Origin: Spartobacteria bacterium
GTDB lineage: Bacteria > Verrucomicrobiota > Verrucomicrobiia > Chthoniobacterales > Terrimicrobiaceae
NCBI GenBank assembly: GCA_947487745.1
Contig: CANKXQ010000004.1
Span: forward strand, 1 to 19,122
Direction: 5' to 3'
Length of the DNA stretch: 19,122 nt
Shown here: positions 6,201 to 13,732 of the stretch, in pieces
Layout: the number at the start of each line of letters is the position of its first letter
Numbering within the stretch: position 1 is the stretch's first letter
Notes under the pieces: model-generated
What the model was told of the DNA's origin: nothing
Seen by the model: the letters and a program-made list of their open reading frames with translations, nothing else
Database searches by the model: none
Translations under genes and position numbers: made by a program

Positions 6201-7953
6201 AGCCTCTTTCGACAACGAACTCGTTCGCGAATTTCTCATCAGATATTGCCATCCTTTCAATTATTCTGCCGCCTTTGAAGGTGAACGCCCAGTCCTTGTT
6301 GTGGCGCCATCAACTTCGGGTAAAAACAAACTGCCATCGATTTTTGCGGACTGGCTTCAAAGCCATTTTCCGTGCGACATCGATGAAACCCTTGATGCGG
6401 TTTCCGCAGAAGAGGCAAAAAACCGCACAGGATATGTCGGCAAGGTGTCCCAACCCTCGACGATCGTCGTTCCAGAGGAATCGATCTCGGGCCTGGTCAA
6501 TCGTCGCGTCCTTCTCGTGGACGACATTCTCACCAGCGGGGAAACCATCAATGCCATGCAGGAAGCATTGGAGGCGGCGGGCGTGAAAATTTCTGGCGTT
6601 CTCGTCCTTGGAGCCGCCATGAAAGCGAAACCTACTTTCGTCACCACCGTCAACCAACTTGCGAAACAACTCGCCGTCGATTCCGAAGAAAAATGGAAAA
6701 CGGTGTATGAGGATTTCCAAGTAGCGCACAGCCAGTCCTATGCTAACCTCATCAGAAAGGCAAAAAACGATGCAACCAATCTACCCAAAGACATTAGAAC
6801 ACTTGTCGCCGCAAAAGCTGCAGCACTACGCAGAACTTCACGAACACATGTATCAAGAGAGCATCCGGCTCAATCGCACCCCGATTCCGGAGGAACTCCA
6901 GGATCCGCAGGAGTGGATGAACTTTTGCAAGTGGCGAAACGACAACTGGCGCAAATTGTGCCGCGAATCATCACCGAAAGTGGTGGAGATGTTGATGAAA
7001 CGGGAAGCCGTTCAAGACTCTTGGCTCCTCAACGAAGAGCCGTCAGCCTCCGCGACCTGATTCCCTTCATCGACTGGTCGCCGTTTTTCCACACTTGGGA
7101 ATTGCGCGGGCGGTATCCTGCGATTTTTGACGACCCGAATTGCGGGGTCGAAGCCAAGAAGCTTTTTGAGGATGCCCAGAAGTTGCTGGCCGAGATTGTT
7201 GCTGACGAGAGTCTGCAACTTCGCGGCGTGTGTGGACTTTTTCCGGCCAATCGCGATGGCGAGGACATCATTGTTTACACCGATGAGTCGCGCACCAATG
7301 AGGTCGTGCGCTTTCACGGTTTGCGCCAGCAAATGAAAAAGCCTGAGGGGCAGTTCAATTTCTCCATCGCTGATTTCGTCGCGCCCGCTCCAGCCAAGGA
7401 TTATGTCGGCGCCTTTGCCGTCACTTCCGGCCACGGCATGCTCGAAGTGGTAAAAAAATTCAAAGCTGCGCATGACGATTACAATGTCATCATGACGGAG
7501 GCGATCGCCGACCGCTTCGCCGAGGCGTTTGCGGAATACATGCACAAGTTTGCGCGTGACGCATGGGGCTTCGGAAAGACTGAAAACCTGACGCCTGAGG
7601 AAATCATCCGCGAAAAATACCGTGGCATCCGCCCCGCGCCCGGTTATCCCGCTCAGCCCGACCACACGGAGAAATGGGCGATCTGGAAGCTTCTCGATGC
7701 AGAGCAAAATACCGGCATCACCCTCACGGAGAGCCTTGCCATGTTCCCGGCGAGCAGCGTGAGCGGGCTTTATTTTGGACATCCTGAGTCAAAATACTTC
7801 GCCGTTGGAAAAATCGAGCGCGACCAGATTGAAAGCTACGCGCAGCGTAAAGGCATGTCGGTTGAGGAAGCCCAGAAGTGGCTCCAGCCCTATTTGAACT
7901 ACGACCCTGACAGCCAGCTCACACGGCCTTGCCAGCCTGGGGTCAGCAACTGA
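3232..7953 (+). CDS. metH: Cobalamin-dependent methionine synthase with a large internal insert
   Basis: MetH moves the methyl group from 5-methyltetrahydrofolate to homocysteine through cobalamin. All four modules are present: homocysteine domain (about 1-330; zinc ligands C244 in GLNCALG and C309/C310 in GGCCGTTP), pterin-binding domain (from about 355, [11 protein letters not shown]), cobalamin cap and binding domain (about 650-900; D761-x-H763-x-x-G766 supplies the cobalt ligand His), and AdoMet activation domain (about 1271-1573; [29 protein letters not shown]). The canonical PxC in the last motif is PAQ here. At 1573 residues it is far longer than the usual 1220-1260. Residues about 939-1270 are an in-frame insert between the cobalamin and activation domains; without it the protein would be about 1241 residues. 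Whether one polypeptide is made, and whether reactivation works, is not known. No clear SAM or cobalamin riboswitch was seen in the 120 bp after the terminator. Confidence 0.93.
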   Translation: MISSTEKALRDLLAQRILILDGAMGTMIQQYKLQEADYRGERFADWKGQDLKGNNDLLVLTKPQIIREIHGKYIAAGADIIETNTFNATTISQADYGLEHLVPELNLAAARVAREAADAVTNRRVFVAGAIGPLNRTLSISRDVNDPGKREVTFEEVAAAYTEQIKNLVAGGVDILLVETIFDTLNAKAALFAIARFFEKHPRMPVMASGTITDLSGRTLTGQTVEAFLNSLSHFPLLSIGLNCALGPKEMRPYIEELSNISPFFVSTYPNAGLPDPLSPTGFPETPESLAPQLLEWAEQGWLNIIGGCCGTTPGHIKAIADVVRGLPPRRIPARTATLRLSGLEPFTARPEIPFINIGERTNVTGSPKFAKLILAGNYDEALAVARQQVEAGAQIIDVNMDEGMLDGAAAMTKFLNLVASEPDISRVPVMIDSSKWEVLEAGLRCVQGKCVVNSISLKEGPEKFKEQASLIRAYGASTIVMAFDEKGQADSFERKIQICERAYRMLVDEVGFPPEDIIFDPNILTVATGIEEHNDYANAFINATRWIKENLPYARVSGGISNISFSFRGNNPVREAMHAAFLYHAIKAGLDMGIVNAGQLGIYEDIPKDLLELIEDVLLNRRLDATERLVTFAENFKASKTGGTGSAPVQDTAWRELPVEKRLQHALIKGIVDHIDADTEEALKKYGKPLSVIEGPLMDGMKIVGDLFGAGKMFLPQVVKSARVMKKSVAWLTPLMEAERAANPNARTQGRILMATVKGDVHDIGKNIVGVVLACNNYEVIDMGVMVPCEKILATAQEKNCDIIGLSGLITPSLDEMIHVAKEMQRQGFTIPLMIGGATTSRAHTAVKISQYYSGGVVHVLDASRAVNVASSLLSPDQKPAFLTNLESDYEKLRIEHAGRQAGKPMLPLAEAIANAPNLPHDNIAVPEQTGVVVFESAKPCSGFPRRIGGLKVTSESELKQIFSLDCPPTWFSTDDTPKMVEEKRALKAASFDNELVREFLIRYCHPFNYSAAFEGERPVLVVAPSTSGKNKLPSIFADWLQSHFPCDIDETLDAVSAEEAKNRTGYVGKVSQPSTIVVPEESISGLVNRRVLLVDDILTSGETINAMQEALEAAGVKISGVLVLGAAMKAKPTFVTTVNQLAKQLAVDSEEKWKTVYEDFQVAHSQSYANLIRKAKNDATNLPKDIRTLVAAKAAALRRTSRTHVSREHPAQSHPDSGGTPGSAGVDELLQVAKRQLAQIVPRIITESGGDVDETGSRSRLLAPQRRAVSLRDLIPFIDWSPFFHTWELRGRYPAIFDDPNCGVEAKKLFEDAQKLLAEIVADESLQLRGVCGLFPANRDGEDIIVYTDESRTNEVVRFHGLRQQMKKPEGQFNFSIADFVAPAPAKDYVGAFAVTSGHGMLEVVKKFKAAHDDYNVIMTEAIADRFAEAFAEYMHKFARDAWGFGKTENLTPEEIIREKYRGIRPAPGYPAQPDHTEKWAIWKLLDAEQNTGITLTESLAMFPASSVSGLYFGHPESKYFAVGKIERDQIESYAQRKGMSVEEAQKWLQPYLNYDPDSQLTRPCQPGVSN
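6046..7041 (+). other. In-frame insert in metH: phosphoribosyltransferase-like segment plus a nested ORF
   Basis: MetH homology stops near GVVVFES (ends 6045) and resumes at [12 protein letters not shown] (from 7042), leaving about 996 bp (332 codons) foreign to MetH. Edges are good to perhaps 10 codons. In the MetH frame, residues 1019-1031 ([13 protein letters not shown]) resemble the first PRTase loop, and residues 1093-1105 ([13 protein letters not shown]) match the type I PRTase PRPP-binding signature: hydrophobic run, two Asp, then TSGxT. From about 6760 the MetH-frame protein turns into low-complexity R/S/T/G/P sequence with AT-rich third positions, while the +1 frame carries a protein-like ORF. 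No transposase, intein motif (no terminal HN) or clear terminal inverted repeat is seen. I infer a captured two-gene cassette. The PRTase substrate cannot be told. Confidence 0.7.
6770..7060 (+). CDS. Nested small ORF inside the metH insert, unknown function
   Basis: I do not recognise this 96-residue protein. It starts [20 protein letters not shown], is charged, and carries a Trp-rich stretch ([17 protein letters not shown]) followed by a helical-looking [12 protein letters not shown]. It lies in the +1 frame relative to MetH. An AGAAAGG 9 nt before the ATG may serve for ribosome binding. By hand count, third-position GC is 65 of 96 codons (68%), against 29 of 91 (32%) for the overlapping MetH frame, which marks this as the better coding frame. 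The last few codons (from about 7042) run into metH activation-domain sequence, so the original C-terminus may have been lost or replaced. An in-frame ATG at 6740 would add 10 residues. It may be a live gene, a relic of an inserted cassette, or the second part of a frameshifted PRTase protein. Confidence 0.45.
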   Translation: MQPIYPKTLEHLSPQKLQHYAELHEHMYQESIRLNRTPIPEELQDPQEWMNFCKWRNDNWRKLCRESSPKVVEMLMKREAVQDSWLLNEEPSASAT

Positions 7954-7963
7954 TTTTTAAAAA

Positions 7964-9610
7964 ATGAAAACCCTCGTCATAGGTCATCGCAACCCGGATA
8001 TGGACTCGATCTGCTCTGCTATTGGATATGCGGAGTTCAAGCGCGCAACCGGAATGGATGGTGTCATCGCGGCCCGATGCGGAAACACCAACCAGCGGAT
8101 CGATTTCGCTCTTCAAAAATTCGGCCTCGAGGCCCCGGTTTTCTTCGCCGATGTCTATCCCCGCATCGAGGATGTCATGCAACGGAATGTTGTAAGCATC
8201 CACCGCGACGCCCCTGTTTATCAGGCCATGACGCGTTTCGGTGAGGACAAGTTCCGCGGTCTGCCTGTCGTCGACGATGCCCGCAACTGCATCGGACTCC
8301 TCTCCGCATTCAAGCTCGGGAAATATCTCTTCCCGCCGATTGAGAACCTTTCCTCGAGCCGCATTGTGGAGGCTTCGATCGCACACATTCGCGAAGCCAT
8401 ACGGGCGACGCTCATCACTGGCAAGGAAGACACTGCCATCCGTCCGCGCACCTTGGTCGTTGCGGCCATGCTTACGGACTCGTTCAAAAAACGTCTTGAG
8501 CAGCTCGATATTCCTTCCACCGTTTTGATTGTCGGCGACCGCTGGAACATCCAAGAACTCTCGATCCTTGCCGGTGTGCCGGCCATCATCATCACAAACA
8601 ATTTTTCCCCGCCGGATAAAATTCTCGCTCTGGCGCAGGAACACGGCACAACCCTCTTGTCATCGCCGCATGACACCGCGACGACCACGCTTCTGGCACG
8701 CGCAGCTGTGACTGCGGGGCAAATGCTCTCGCCGGATTTCACCTGTCTGTCAGCGGATGCCACCCTGCGGCAAACGCGCAACGACTTGGCAATAACATCG
8801 CAGTTTGCCTTTCCCGTTTTGGGGCCTCAGGGCCGCATGCAGGGAATCATCTCAAAAAGCGACCTGCTTCGGCCTGCACCCCGGCAGTTGATCTTGGTCG
8901 ATCACAATGAACTGACTCAGGCGGTTGCCGGTGCGGAGGAGTTGCCGATCGTGGAAATCCTCGACCACCACCGAATCGGCGTGGCTCCGACCCAACAACC
9001 AATCCTCTTCATGAACCGCCCTGTGGGCTCCACAAGCACGATTGTGGCGGATTGTTTCCGCATGGCCCGCATTCCCATTCCCAAGCCAGTGGCGGGATTA
9101 CTCATGTGCGGAATGATTTCCGACACCCTGAATCTCACTTCGCCCACAACGACTGCTGTGGACCGCGAGATCATGCAGGAACTTTCCAAAATCTGCGGCG
9201 TGAAGCCGGGCGATCTCGCCAACGAGATTTTCAGTGTCGGCTCGCCGCTCCTTACGCTCTCCACCAAGGAGGTCATCACCGCCGACTGCAAGGAATATGA
9301 CGAAAGGGGCGTGGTTTTCAGCGTCTCACAGATCGAGGAAATCAGCTTCGCACAACTCGAGAAGCAGCGCTCAGCACTCTTGGAGGAGCTAGAGAAATAC
9401 CGTGTGTCGCATGGTTACCTCTTCTCAACCCTTTTGATCACCGATGTGAACACCCAGAACTCGGTCCTCCTTGTCAATGGCGATGAGAGTTTCACGCGCC
9501 TCATCGATTTTCCCGAGGATGGCCTCAACGCGTGGCGCCTTGACGGGATTGTATCCCGCAAAAAGCAACTCCTGCCCTACCTCACGGAAACATTGGCGCG
9601 CATGGCCTGA
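7964..9610 (+). CDS. ppaC: Family II Mn-dependent inorganic pyrophosphatase with CBS and DRTGG domains
   Basis: This 548-residue enzyme hydrolyses pyrophosphate. The DHH-type active site is complete: GHRNPDMDSI at 7-16 (H8, D12, D14), DHNE at 313-316, DHHRIG from 334, and the C-terminal DHHA2 signature SRKKQ at 531-535. Between the first and later DHH motifs lies a regulatory insert: CBS motif 1 (about 70-130, IEDVMQRNVVSIHRDAPV), a DRTGG-like segment (about 180-255) and CBS motif 2 (about 255-310, ending GIISKSDLLRPAPRQ). Known CBS-PPases of this architecture are inhibited by AMP/ADP and activated by ATP or diadenosine polyphosphates, so this one is likely tuned to energy state. The gene begins 10 bp after the metH stop and is probably co-transcribed with it. 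Plain family II PPases are about 310 residues; the extra length is explained by the insert. Confidence 0.93.
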   Translation: MKTLVIGHRNPDMDSICSAIGYAEFKRATGMDGVIAARCGNTNQRIDFALQKFGLEAPVFFADVYPRIEDVMQRNVVSIHRDAPVYQAMTRFGEDKFRGLPVVDDARNCIGLLSAFKLGKYLFPPIENLSSSRIVEASIAHIREAIRATLITGKEDTAIRPRTLVVAAMLTDSFKKRLEQLDIPSTVLIVGDRWNIQELSILAGVPAIIITNNFSPPDKILALAQEHGTTLLSSPHDTATTTLLARAAVTAGQMLSPDFTCLSADATLRQTRNDLAITSQFAFPVLGPQGRMQGIISKSDLLRPAPRQLILVDHNELTQAVAGAEELPIVEILDHHRIGVAPTQQPILFMNRPVGSTSTIVADCFRMARIPIPKPVAGLLMCGMISDTLNLTSPTTTAVDREIMQELSKICGVKPGDLANEIFSVGSPLLTLSTKEVITADCKEYDERGVVFSVSQIEEISFAQLEKQRSALLEELEKYRVSHGYLFSTLLITDVNTQNSVLLVNGDESFTRLIDFPEDGLNAWRLDGIVSRKKQLLPYLTETLARMA

Positions 9611-9622
9611 TTCTGCATCTCC

Positions 9623-10135
9623 ATGAAATTCGGAGACAATCTCACCGGTTCGCTTCTCGTGGCGCACCCCTGCCTGCGTGATCCAAACTTCCGAAGGGCC
9701 ATTGTCTTTCTCTCCCAACATTCCCCGCACGAGGGAGCGACGGGATTTATCCTGAACCGCCCGCTTCAAGCCCTGCCAGATGCCGGGGTGCCCGTCTTTA
9801 TCGGCGGTCCCGTCGGCTCGGATGAAAGCCTCCTGACGAGCCTCCAATGGCGGGAAAACCCCACACTCGTGGCGTTTCGGGCCTTCACCGATGTGGCCGA
9901 TGCCGAGTCGCGTCAAGGCTGGGAGAAGGGACTTCGAATTTTCGAAGGATACGCCGGTTGGTCTCCCGGTCAGCTTGAGCAGGAGATCGAAGGCAACACC
10001 TGGCTCGTCATTCCGCCCACGCGCGAGCTGATTGAAATGATTGATCCCTTCCCTGCGTGGCAGGGTATCATGCGGAATTCCGGACCCCTCCTGCACCTTC
10101 TCTCCGAGGCGCCGGATGATCCTGGATTGAACTGA
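9623..10135 (+). CDS. YqgE/AlgH family protein
   Basis: The 170-residue protein matches the YqgE/AlgH (DUF179) family throughout. It has the N-terminal GSLLVAHPCLRDPNFRRAIVFL, then GATGFILNRPL, the FIGGPVGSDESLL segment, and the best-known block FEGYAGWSPGQLEQEIEGNTWLV near residues 108-130. Members are small soluble cytoplasmic proteins of uncertain biochemical role; the AlgH name comes from an alginate-linked gene in Pseudomonas. Length is slightly under the common 180-190 residues. It starts 12 bp after the pyrophosphatase stop, so metH, the pyrophosphatase and this gene probably form one transcription unit. No terminator is obvious after it. Confidence 0.9.
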   Translation: MKFGDNLTGSLLVAHPCLRDPNFRRAIVFLSQHSPHEGATGFILNRPLQALPDAGVPVFIGGPVGSDESLLTSLQWRENPTLVAFRAFTDVADAESRQGWEKGLRIFEGYAGWSPGQLEQEIEGNTWLVIPPTRELIEMIDPFPAWQGIMRNSGPLLHLLSEAPDDPGLN

Positions 10136-10196
10136 GCGGCTTTCCAAGGGCCCCACGGCTTGCATTCAAATCGGGCGGAGGCTTTCTTTCACGTCG

Positions 10197-10619
10197 ATGA
10201 CAGGGACATCCTCGCAAAAACTGACATCGCAGGAGTATCCCGCAATCGAACGGGATTCGGATTTCAAAAGCGAGTTTTTCGATGGCGAGATGTTCGCGAT
10301 GGGGGTGATTTCAAAAAGAGCTTCCCGCATTACGGTGAATCTCACCGGCGGCTTTCACGCCGCAATACGAGGCAAAGACGGCGAGCTTTTCTCCTCCGAT
10401 CTCCGCGTTAAAGTCAGTGCCAACGGCCTCTACACTTATCCCGACCTGACAATCGTTTGTGGTCCCGTCGATGTGGAGGACGAGCAGGCCGTTGTCTTGC
10501 TGAACCCAACGCTCATCATTGAGGTGCTGTCTCCGGGGACGGAGCGCTACGACCGTGGCATAAAATTTGATCTCTACCGCAAGCTGGATTCCCTCAAGGA
10601 ATATGTGTGCCGCGGATGA
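10197..10619 (+). pseudogene. Uma2 family (DUF820) nuclease-like gene, C-terminally truncated
   Basis: The 140-residue product matches Uma2 proteins, which have a PD-(D/E)xK restriction-nuclease-like fold and unknown biological role. It shows the N-terminal EYPAIERDSDFKSEFFDGEM, where the E of the FxGE pattern is kept, the strand YPDLTIVCGP with its active-site-like Asp, and the C-terminal core NPTLIIEVLSPGTERYDRG followed by KFDLYRKLDSLKEYV. Family members normally go on for about 40-50 residues from KEYV (typically KEYVLVD). Here three unrelated codons and a TGA follow. The break point, about 10607-10612, is also where homology to TerC begins, so a deletion has joined two genes. The nuclease-core residues survive, so residual function cannot be ruled out. 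Confidence 0.75.
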
Positions 10620-11200
10620 TTGGGTTGTTTCTGGCACTGGCCATGCGTCTTGCAGCCCTTTGTGGAGCGAGCCTGCTCATCAGTATGAGCAATCCGGTGA
10701 CATCGCTTTTCGGTTTCAACCTCTCGGTAAAAGATTTCATCCTGCTCAGCGGCGGTCTGTTTCTGACATGGAAGGCGGTGAAGGAAATCCACCACTGCGT
10801 GGAATATCCCACACCGCAAGGTGGCACGGGCGTTGGCGGTGCTGTGACGGCAACCTTCGCCTCGGCCATTCTTCAGATCGTGCTTCTGGATGCGGTCTTC
10901 TCGATTGATTCGGTGATCACGGCTGTGGGGCTCACATCCAGCATGCAGGTGATCATCATAGCAGTGTTGGGTTCGTTTGGAGTCGTGCTGGCTTTTGCCA
11001 AACCCATCGGGGAGTTCGTCGTCCGCCATGCCGCTCTAAAAATATTGGCACTCTCTTTTCTGGTCTGCATCGGAATGACCTTGATTCTTGAAGGTCTGCA
11101 CAAGCATGTGGAAAAGGAATTCCTCTACCTGCCCATGGGATTCGCCCTGTTGGTGGAAATGCTGCAAATGCGCCCAAGCCGGAACGCGACCCGCAAGTAA
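10616..11200 (+). pseudogene. TerC family membrane protein, N-terminally truncated
   Basis: The frame encodes the later part of a TerC-type integral membrane protein: IGLFLALAMRLAALCGASLL, then FGFNLSVKDFILLSGGLFL with WKAVKEIH, the second acidic signature LDAVFSIDSVITAVGL, and three more membrane segments ending at a short basic tail. The first one or two membrane segments, which in TerC carry the conserved ALEIVLGIDNVIF acidic motif thought to bind metal, are missing. The product of about 194 residues is some 50 residues short. The reading can start at ATG 10616, overlapping the Uma2 stop as ATGA, or at GTG 10607; neither has a ribosome binding site of its own. With half of the paired motif gone, transport function is doubtful. 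Confidence 0.75.
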
Positions 11201-11254
11201 TAATGCCGGGCGATTTCATTTGCCTTGCCCCAGACCGCCGAGCATAACACCGCG

Positions 11255-11902
11255 ATGAGTGAGTTTATTGATTTTTTCCTGAACGCCGAAAAGCACCTCG
11301 AGTGGTTTATCAAAAACTACGATGTCTGGATTTACGCCCTGCTTTTCGCCATCATTTTCTGTGAGACTGGTCTTATCGTGACGCCTTTTTTGCCCGGTGA
11401 TTCCCTACTTTTCGCCGTGGGAGCCCTTGCTGGCAAAGGTCTCATTGATTGGAAAATCATCACACCCCTGCTGCTGGTGGCGGCCATCGTTGGCGATGGC
11501 GTGAATTACGCGATCGGAAAATGGCTGGGACCAAAGGTCTTTCACTACGAGTCGAACCGCTTTCTCAACAAGGCGCACCTCATGAAAGCGCACACCTTCT
11601 ACGAAAAATACGGTGGACGCGCCATCATTCTCGCTCGCTTTGTTCCCATCGTTCGCACCTTCGCCCCCTTTGTGGCCGGCGTCGGCTCGATGACCTACTC
11701 CAAATTTGCCTTCTACAATGTGACCGGAGCGATCCTCTGGATCGGAATCTTCCTCGGCGGCGGCTACTACTTCGGCGGCCTCGAGATCGTGCAAAAAAAC
11801 ATGAAGCTCGTCATCCTCGGAATCATCGTGGTTTCAGTCCTGCCAATCGCGTGGGAATTCTTCAAAGCCTGGCTTGAAAAACGCCGTGAGAAGGCGGCGT
11901 AG
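11255..11902 (+). CDS. DedA family inner membrane protein
   Basis: The 215-residue protein belongs to the DedA/VTT family, inner membrane proteins tied to lipid-carrier (undecaprenyl phosphate or phospholipid) flipping and membrane homeostasis. Family marks are the early acidic residue in ETGLIVTPFLPGDSLLFAVGALAG (near residues 32-55), the arginine-rich motif ILARFVPIVRTFAPFVAGVGSM (near residues 127-150), which includes the F-x-R-x-x-P-x-x-R pattern, and YNVTGAILWIGIFLGGGYYFG, followed by a last membrane segment and a basic tail. I chose ATG 11255 because it gives the normal short N-terminus. A TTG at 11225 would add ten unlikely residues. It lies 54 bp after the TerC remnant and could share its transcript. 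Confidence 0.92.
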   Translation: MSEFIDFFLNAEKHLEWFIKNYDVWIYALLFAIIFCETGLIVTPFLPGDSLLFAVGALAGKGLIDWKIITPLLLVAAIVGDGVNYAIGKWLGPKVFHYESNRFLNKAHLMKAHTFYEKYGGRAIILARFVPIVRTFAPFVAGVGSMTYSKFAFYNVTGAILWIGIFLGGGYYFGGLEIVQKNMKLVILGIIVVSVLPIAWEFFKAWLEKRREKAA

Positions 11903-12010
11903 ACTGGGGTTGTGTCGGCGTCGACCTGATCTGAGTAAGCGGCTAAAAAAGTCTTAAAAAGTTTTTTGGAAGTTTTGTGACAGACGTGTTATTGTAAATC
12001 TCAAATTCTG

Positions 12011-12051
12011 TTGGAAATGTCCGGCCGGCATTAGGCTCTTGGAAATGTCCG
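12011..12051. repeat. 13-bp direct repeat in the dedA-metG gap
   Basis: TTGGAAATGTCCG occurs at 12011-12023 and 12039-12051, 28 bp apart, in the 276-bp gap between the convergent dedA and metG genes. The first copy runs into the palindrome CCGGCCGG (12021-12028). The rest of the gap, including an AT-rich stretch at 11943-12000, shows no gene or clear terminator. Confidence 0.6.
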
Positions 12052-12178
12052 AGGGCCTTTCGCATTTTCAAGGGACGCGCAAGAGTCCATGGCCTTCGAC
12101 ATCGCCAAGCAGTCCGCTGCCCAGTGCTCCAGGATATATTCCTTGATGTATGTCGGGATGAACCGATAGAGGCCTATT

Positions 12179-13726
12179 TCATTCCTGCGTTTCGATTCGC
12201 GGAAAGAGCGGGACGGGCTCACCGAGTTGGTGACCCTCCGGAAGCGCGCCCCATCTGGCGGCTGCGAGGGAGGCTTCGCCCTGCCAGTTGAGTTGGGTGC
12301 GTATGGCCTCTGCTTCGCGGGGGATGATCGGTGACATGAGGATCGAGATGATGCGAAGGGACTCGGAGAGCGTGTAAAGGACCTCGTCGAGTTTATCGGA
12401 CTGGGCAGGGTCTTTGGCGAGTTTCCACGGAGCGGTTTCCTCCACATAGGCGTTGCAGCGGGTCACGATCTCCATCGCGGCCTCGATGGCGGCTTGGACT
12501 TGGTAGGATGACATCGCCGCGTCGTAGGCGTTGGTTTTTTCCTGAACGAAGGCGGCGAGCGGGGAGTCCATGCGGCGCAGGATGCCGCTGCGGTAGCGTT
12601 TCGCCATGCTGAGGGTGCGGTTTAGCAGGTTGCCGAGGCTGTTGGCTAGCTCGGCATTGTAGCGCTGCTCGAGGCGCTCGATGCTGAAGTCGGCATCGCG
12701 TCCGGTGGAGATGTCGCTGAGCAGATAATACCTCACCGCAGCTTGGCCGTAGCGGGCCACGAGGACTTCGGGATCGATGCTATTTCCGAGGCTCTTGCTC
12801 ATCTTGGCGCCGGAAATGTTCCACCAGCCATGGACGAGGAGCGTAGGCATCTCGGCGTCGGTGAAGCCGAGGGCACGGAGCATGATCATCCAGTAGATGC
12901 CGTGGGGCGGGATGAGAATGTCCTTTCCGATGACATGCAGGGCAGGCCAGCGGGATTTGAAAAGGCTGAGATCAGCTCCCGGCTTGGCGTCGTAGCCGGC
13001 GAAGCTTATGTAGTTCGAGAGGGCATCGAACCAGACATAGGTCACAAAGGCGGGATCGAAGGGAAGCTCGATGCCCCAGGTGAGGCGGGATTTTGGGCGG
13101 GAAATGCAGAGGTCGCCGGTGAGTTTCTCTACGGCGTTTCGAAGCTCGGCGACCCGGAAATCGGGGATGACCAGAGGATTCCCGGCTTGTGTGCGGGAGT
13201 CGATGAGATGGAGGAGCCAGTCGCGGTGCTCTGCAAGTTTGAAGTAGTAATTTTCTTCTTCGATCAGGACGACCTCGCCCCACTCGGGGCCGAACTCACC
13301 GTCGGGGCCGCGTTCTTTTTCTGTGAGGAATTGCTCCTGGCGCACGCTGTAGTAGCCGCTCTGGGTGGATTTGTAGAATTGGCCTTCATCCCAGAGTCGT
13401 TGGAGCATGCCTTGCACGCAGGATTTGTGGAGGTTCTCCACAGTGGCGGCCCAGGCATCGTGGCTGAGGTCGAGTTTTTTCCAGAGCTCCACGAAGAGGG
13501 AGGTGATCTCGGCGACAAATTCCGCCGGCTCGACTCCGCGTTTCTGGGCGGATTGCTGCACCTTCTGTCCGTGCTGATCCACGCCTGTGAGGAAGAACAC
13601 ATCGCGTCCGGCGAGGCGCTGGTGGCGGGCTATGGCGTCGGCGAGGACCTTCTCATACGCATGGCCAATGTGCGGTGCGCCATTGGTATAGTCGATCGCG
13701 GTGGTGATGAAGAAGGTGTTCGGCAT
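12179..13726 (-). CDS. metG: Methionyl-tRNA synthetase
   Basis: The 515-residue class I synthetase charges tRNA-Met with methionine. It has the HIGH motif at residues 19-22 (APHIGHAYEK), the methionine-pocket region DVFFLTGVDQHGQK, and KMSKS at 308-312 (SGAKMSKSLGNSIDPE), followed by an all-alpha anticodon-binding domain (NAYVEETAPWKLAKD). The connective-peptide knuckle is the metal-free type: the segment from YYSVRQEQFLTEKERGPDGE to EENYYF has none of the cysteines of zinc-binding MetRS. It ends without the C-terminal EMAP-II/Trbp111-like tRNA-binding domain, which many bacterial MetRS carry, so it is the short form. The ATG lies 6 bp after the stop of the TPR gene, so the two are likely co-transcribed. 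Confidence 0.96.
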   Translation of the reverse strand: MPNTFFITTAIDYTNGAPHIGHAYEKVLADAIARHQRLAGRDVFFLTGVDQHGQKVQQSAQKRGVEPAEFVAEITSLFVELWKKLDLSHDAWAATVENLHKSCVQGMLQRLWDEGQFYKSTQSGYYSVRQEQFLTEKERGPDGEFGPEWGEVVLIEEENYYFKLAEHRDWLLHLIDSRTQAGNPLVIPDFRVAELRNAVEKLTGDLCISRPKSRLTWGIELPFDPAFVTYVWFDALSNYISFAGYDAKPGADLSLFKSRWPALHVIGKDILIPPHGIYWMIMLRALGFTDAEMPTLLVHGWWNISGAKMSKSLGNSIDPEVLVARYGQAAVRYYLLSDISTGRDADFSIERLEQRYNAELANSLGNLLNRTLSMAKRYRSGILRRMDSPLAAFVQEKTNAYDAAMSSYQVQAAIEAAMEIVTRCNAYVEETAPWKLAKDPAQSDKLDEVLYTLSESLRIISILMSPIIPREAEAIRTQLNWQGEASLAAARWGALPEGHQLGEPVPLFPRIETQE

Positions 13727-13732
13727 GGTGTG

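Noticed and set aside
6046..7041. Intein inside MetH
   Set aside because: There is no nucleophilic residue with intein block A at the left edge and no HN-(C/S/T) at the right edge. The site is a linker, not a conserved catalytic motif, and the content is PRTase-like.
6043..7055. TCCGCGA target-site duplication around the metH insert
   Set aside because: The two copies are 1006 bp apart and in different frames. Excising one unit would not restore the metH reading frame.
11943..11985. Intrinsic terminator after dedA
   Set aside because: The region has A-runs and T-runs but only an AT-only stem with almost no loop, too weak to call a terminator.
12031..12178. Protein-coding tail on the - strand after metG
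   Set aside because: An open frame continues through the gap, but its upstream part is an out-of-frame shadow of metG. The tail has no recognisable motif and no start of its own with a ribosome binding site.
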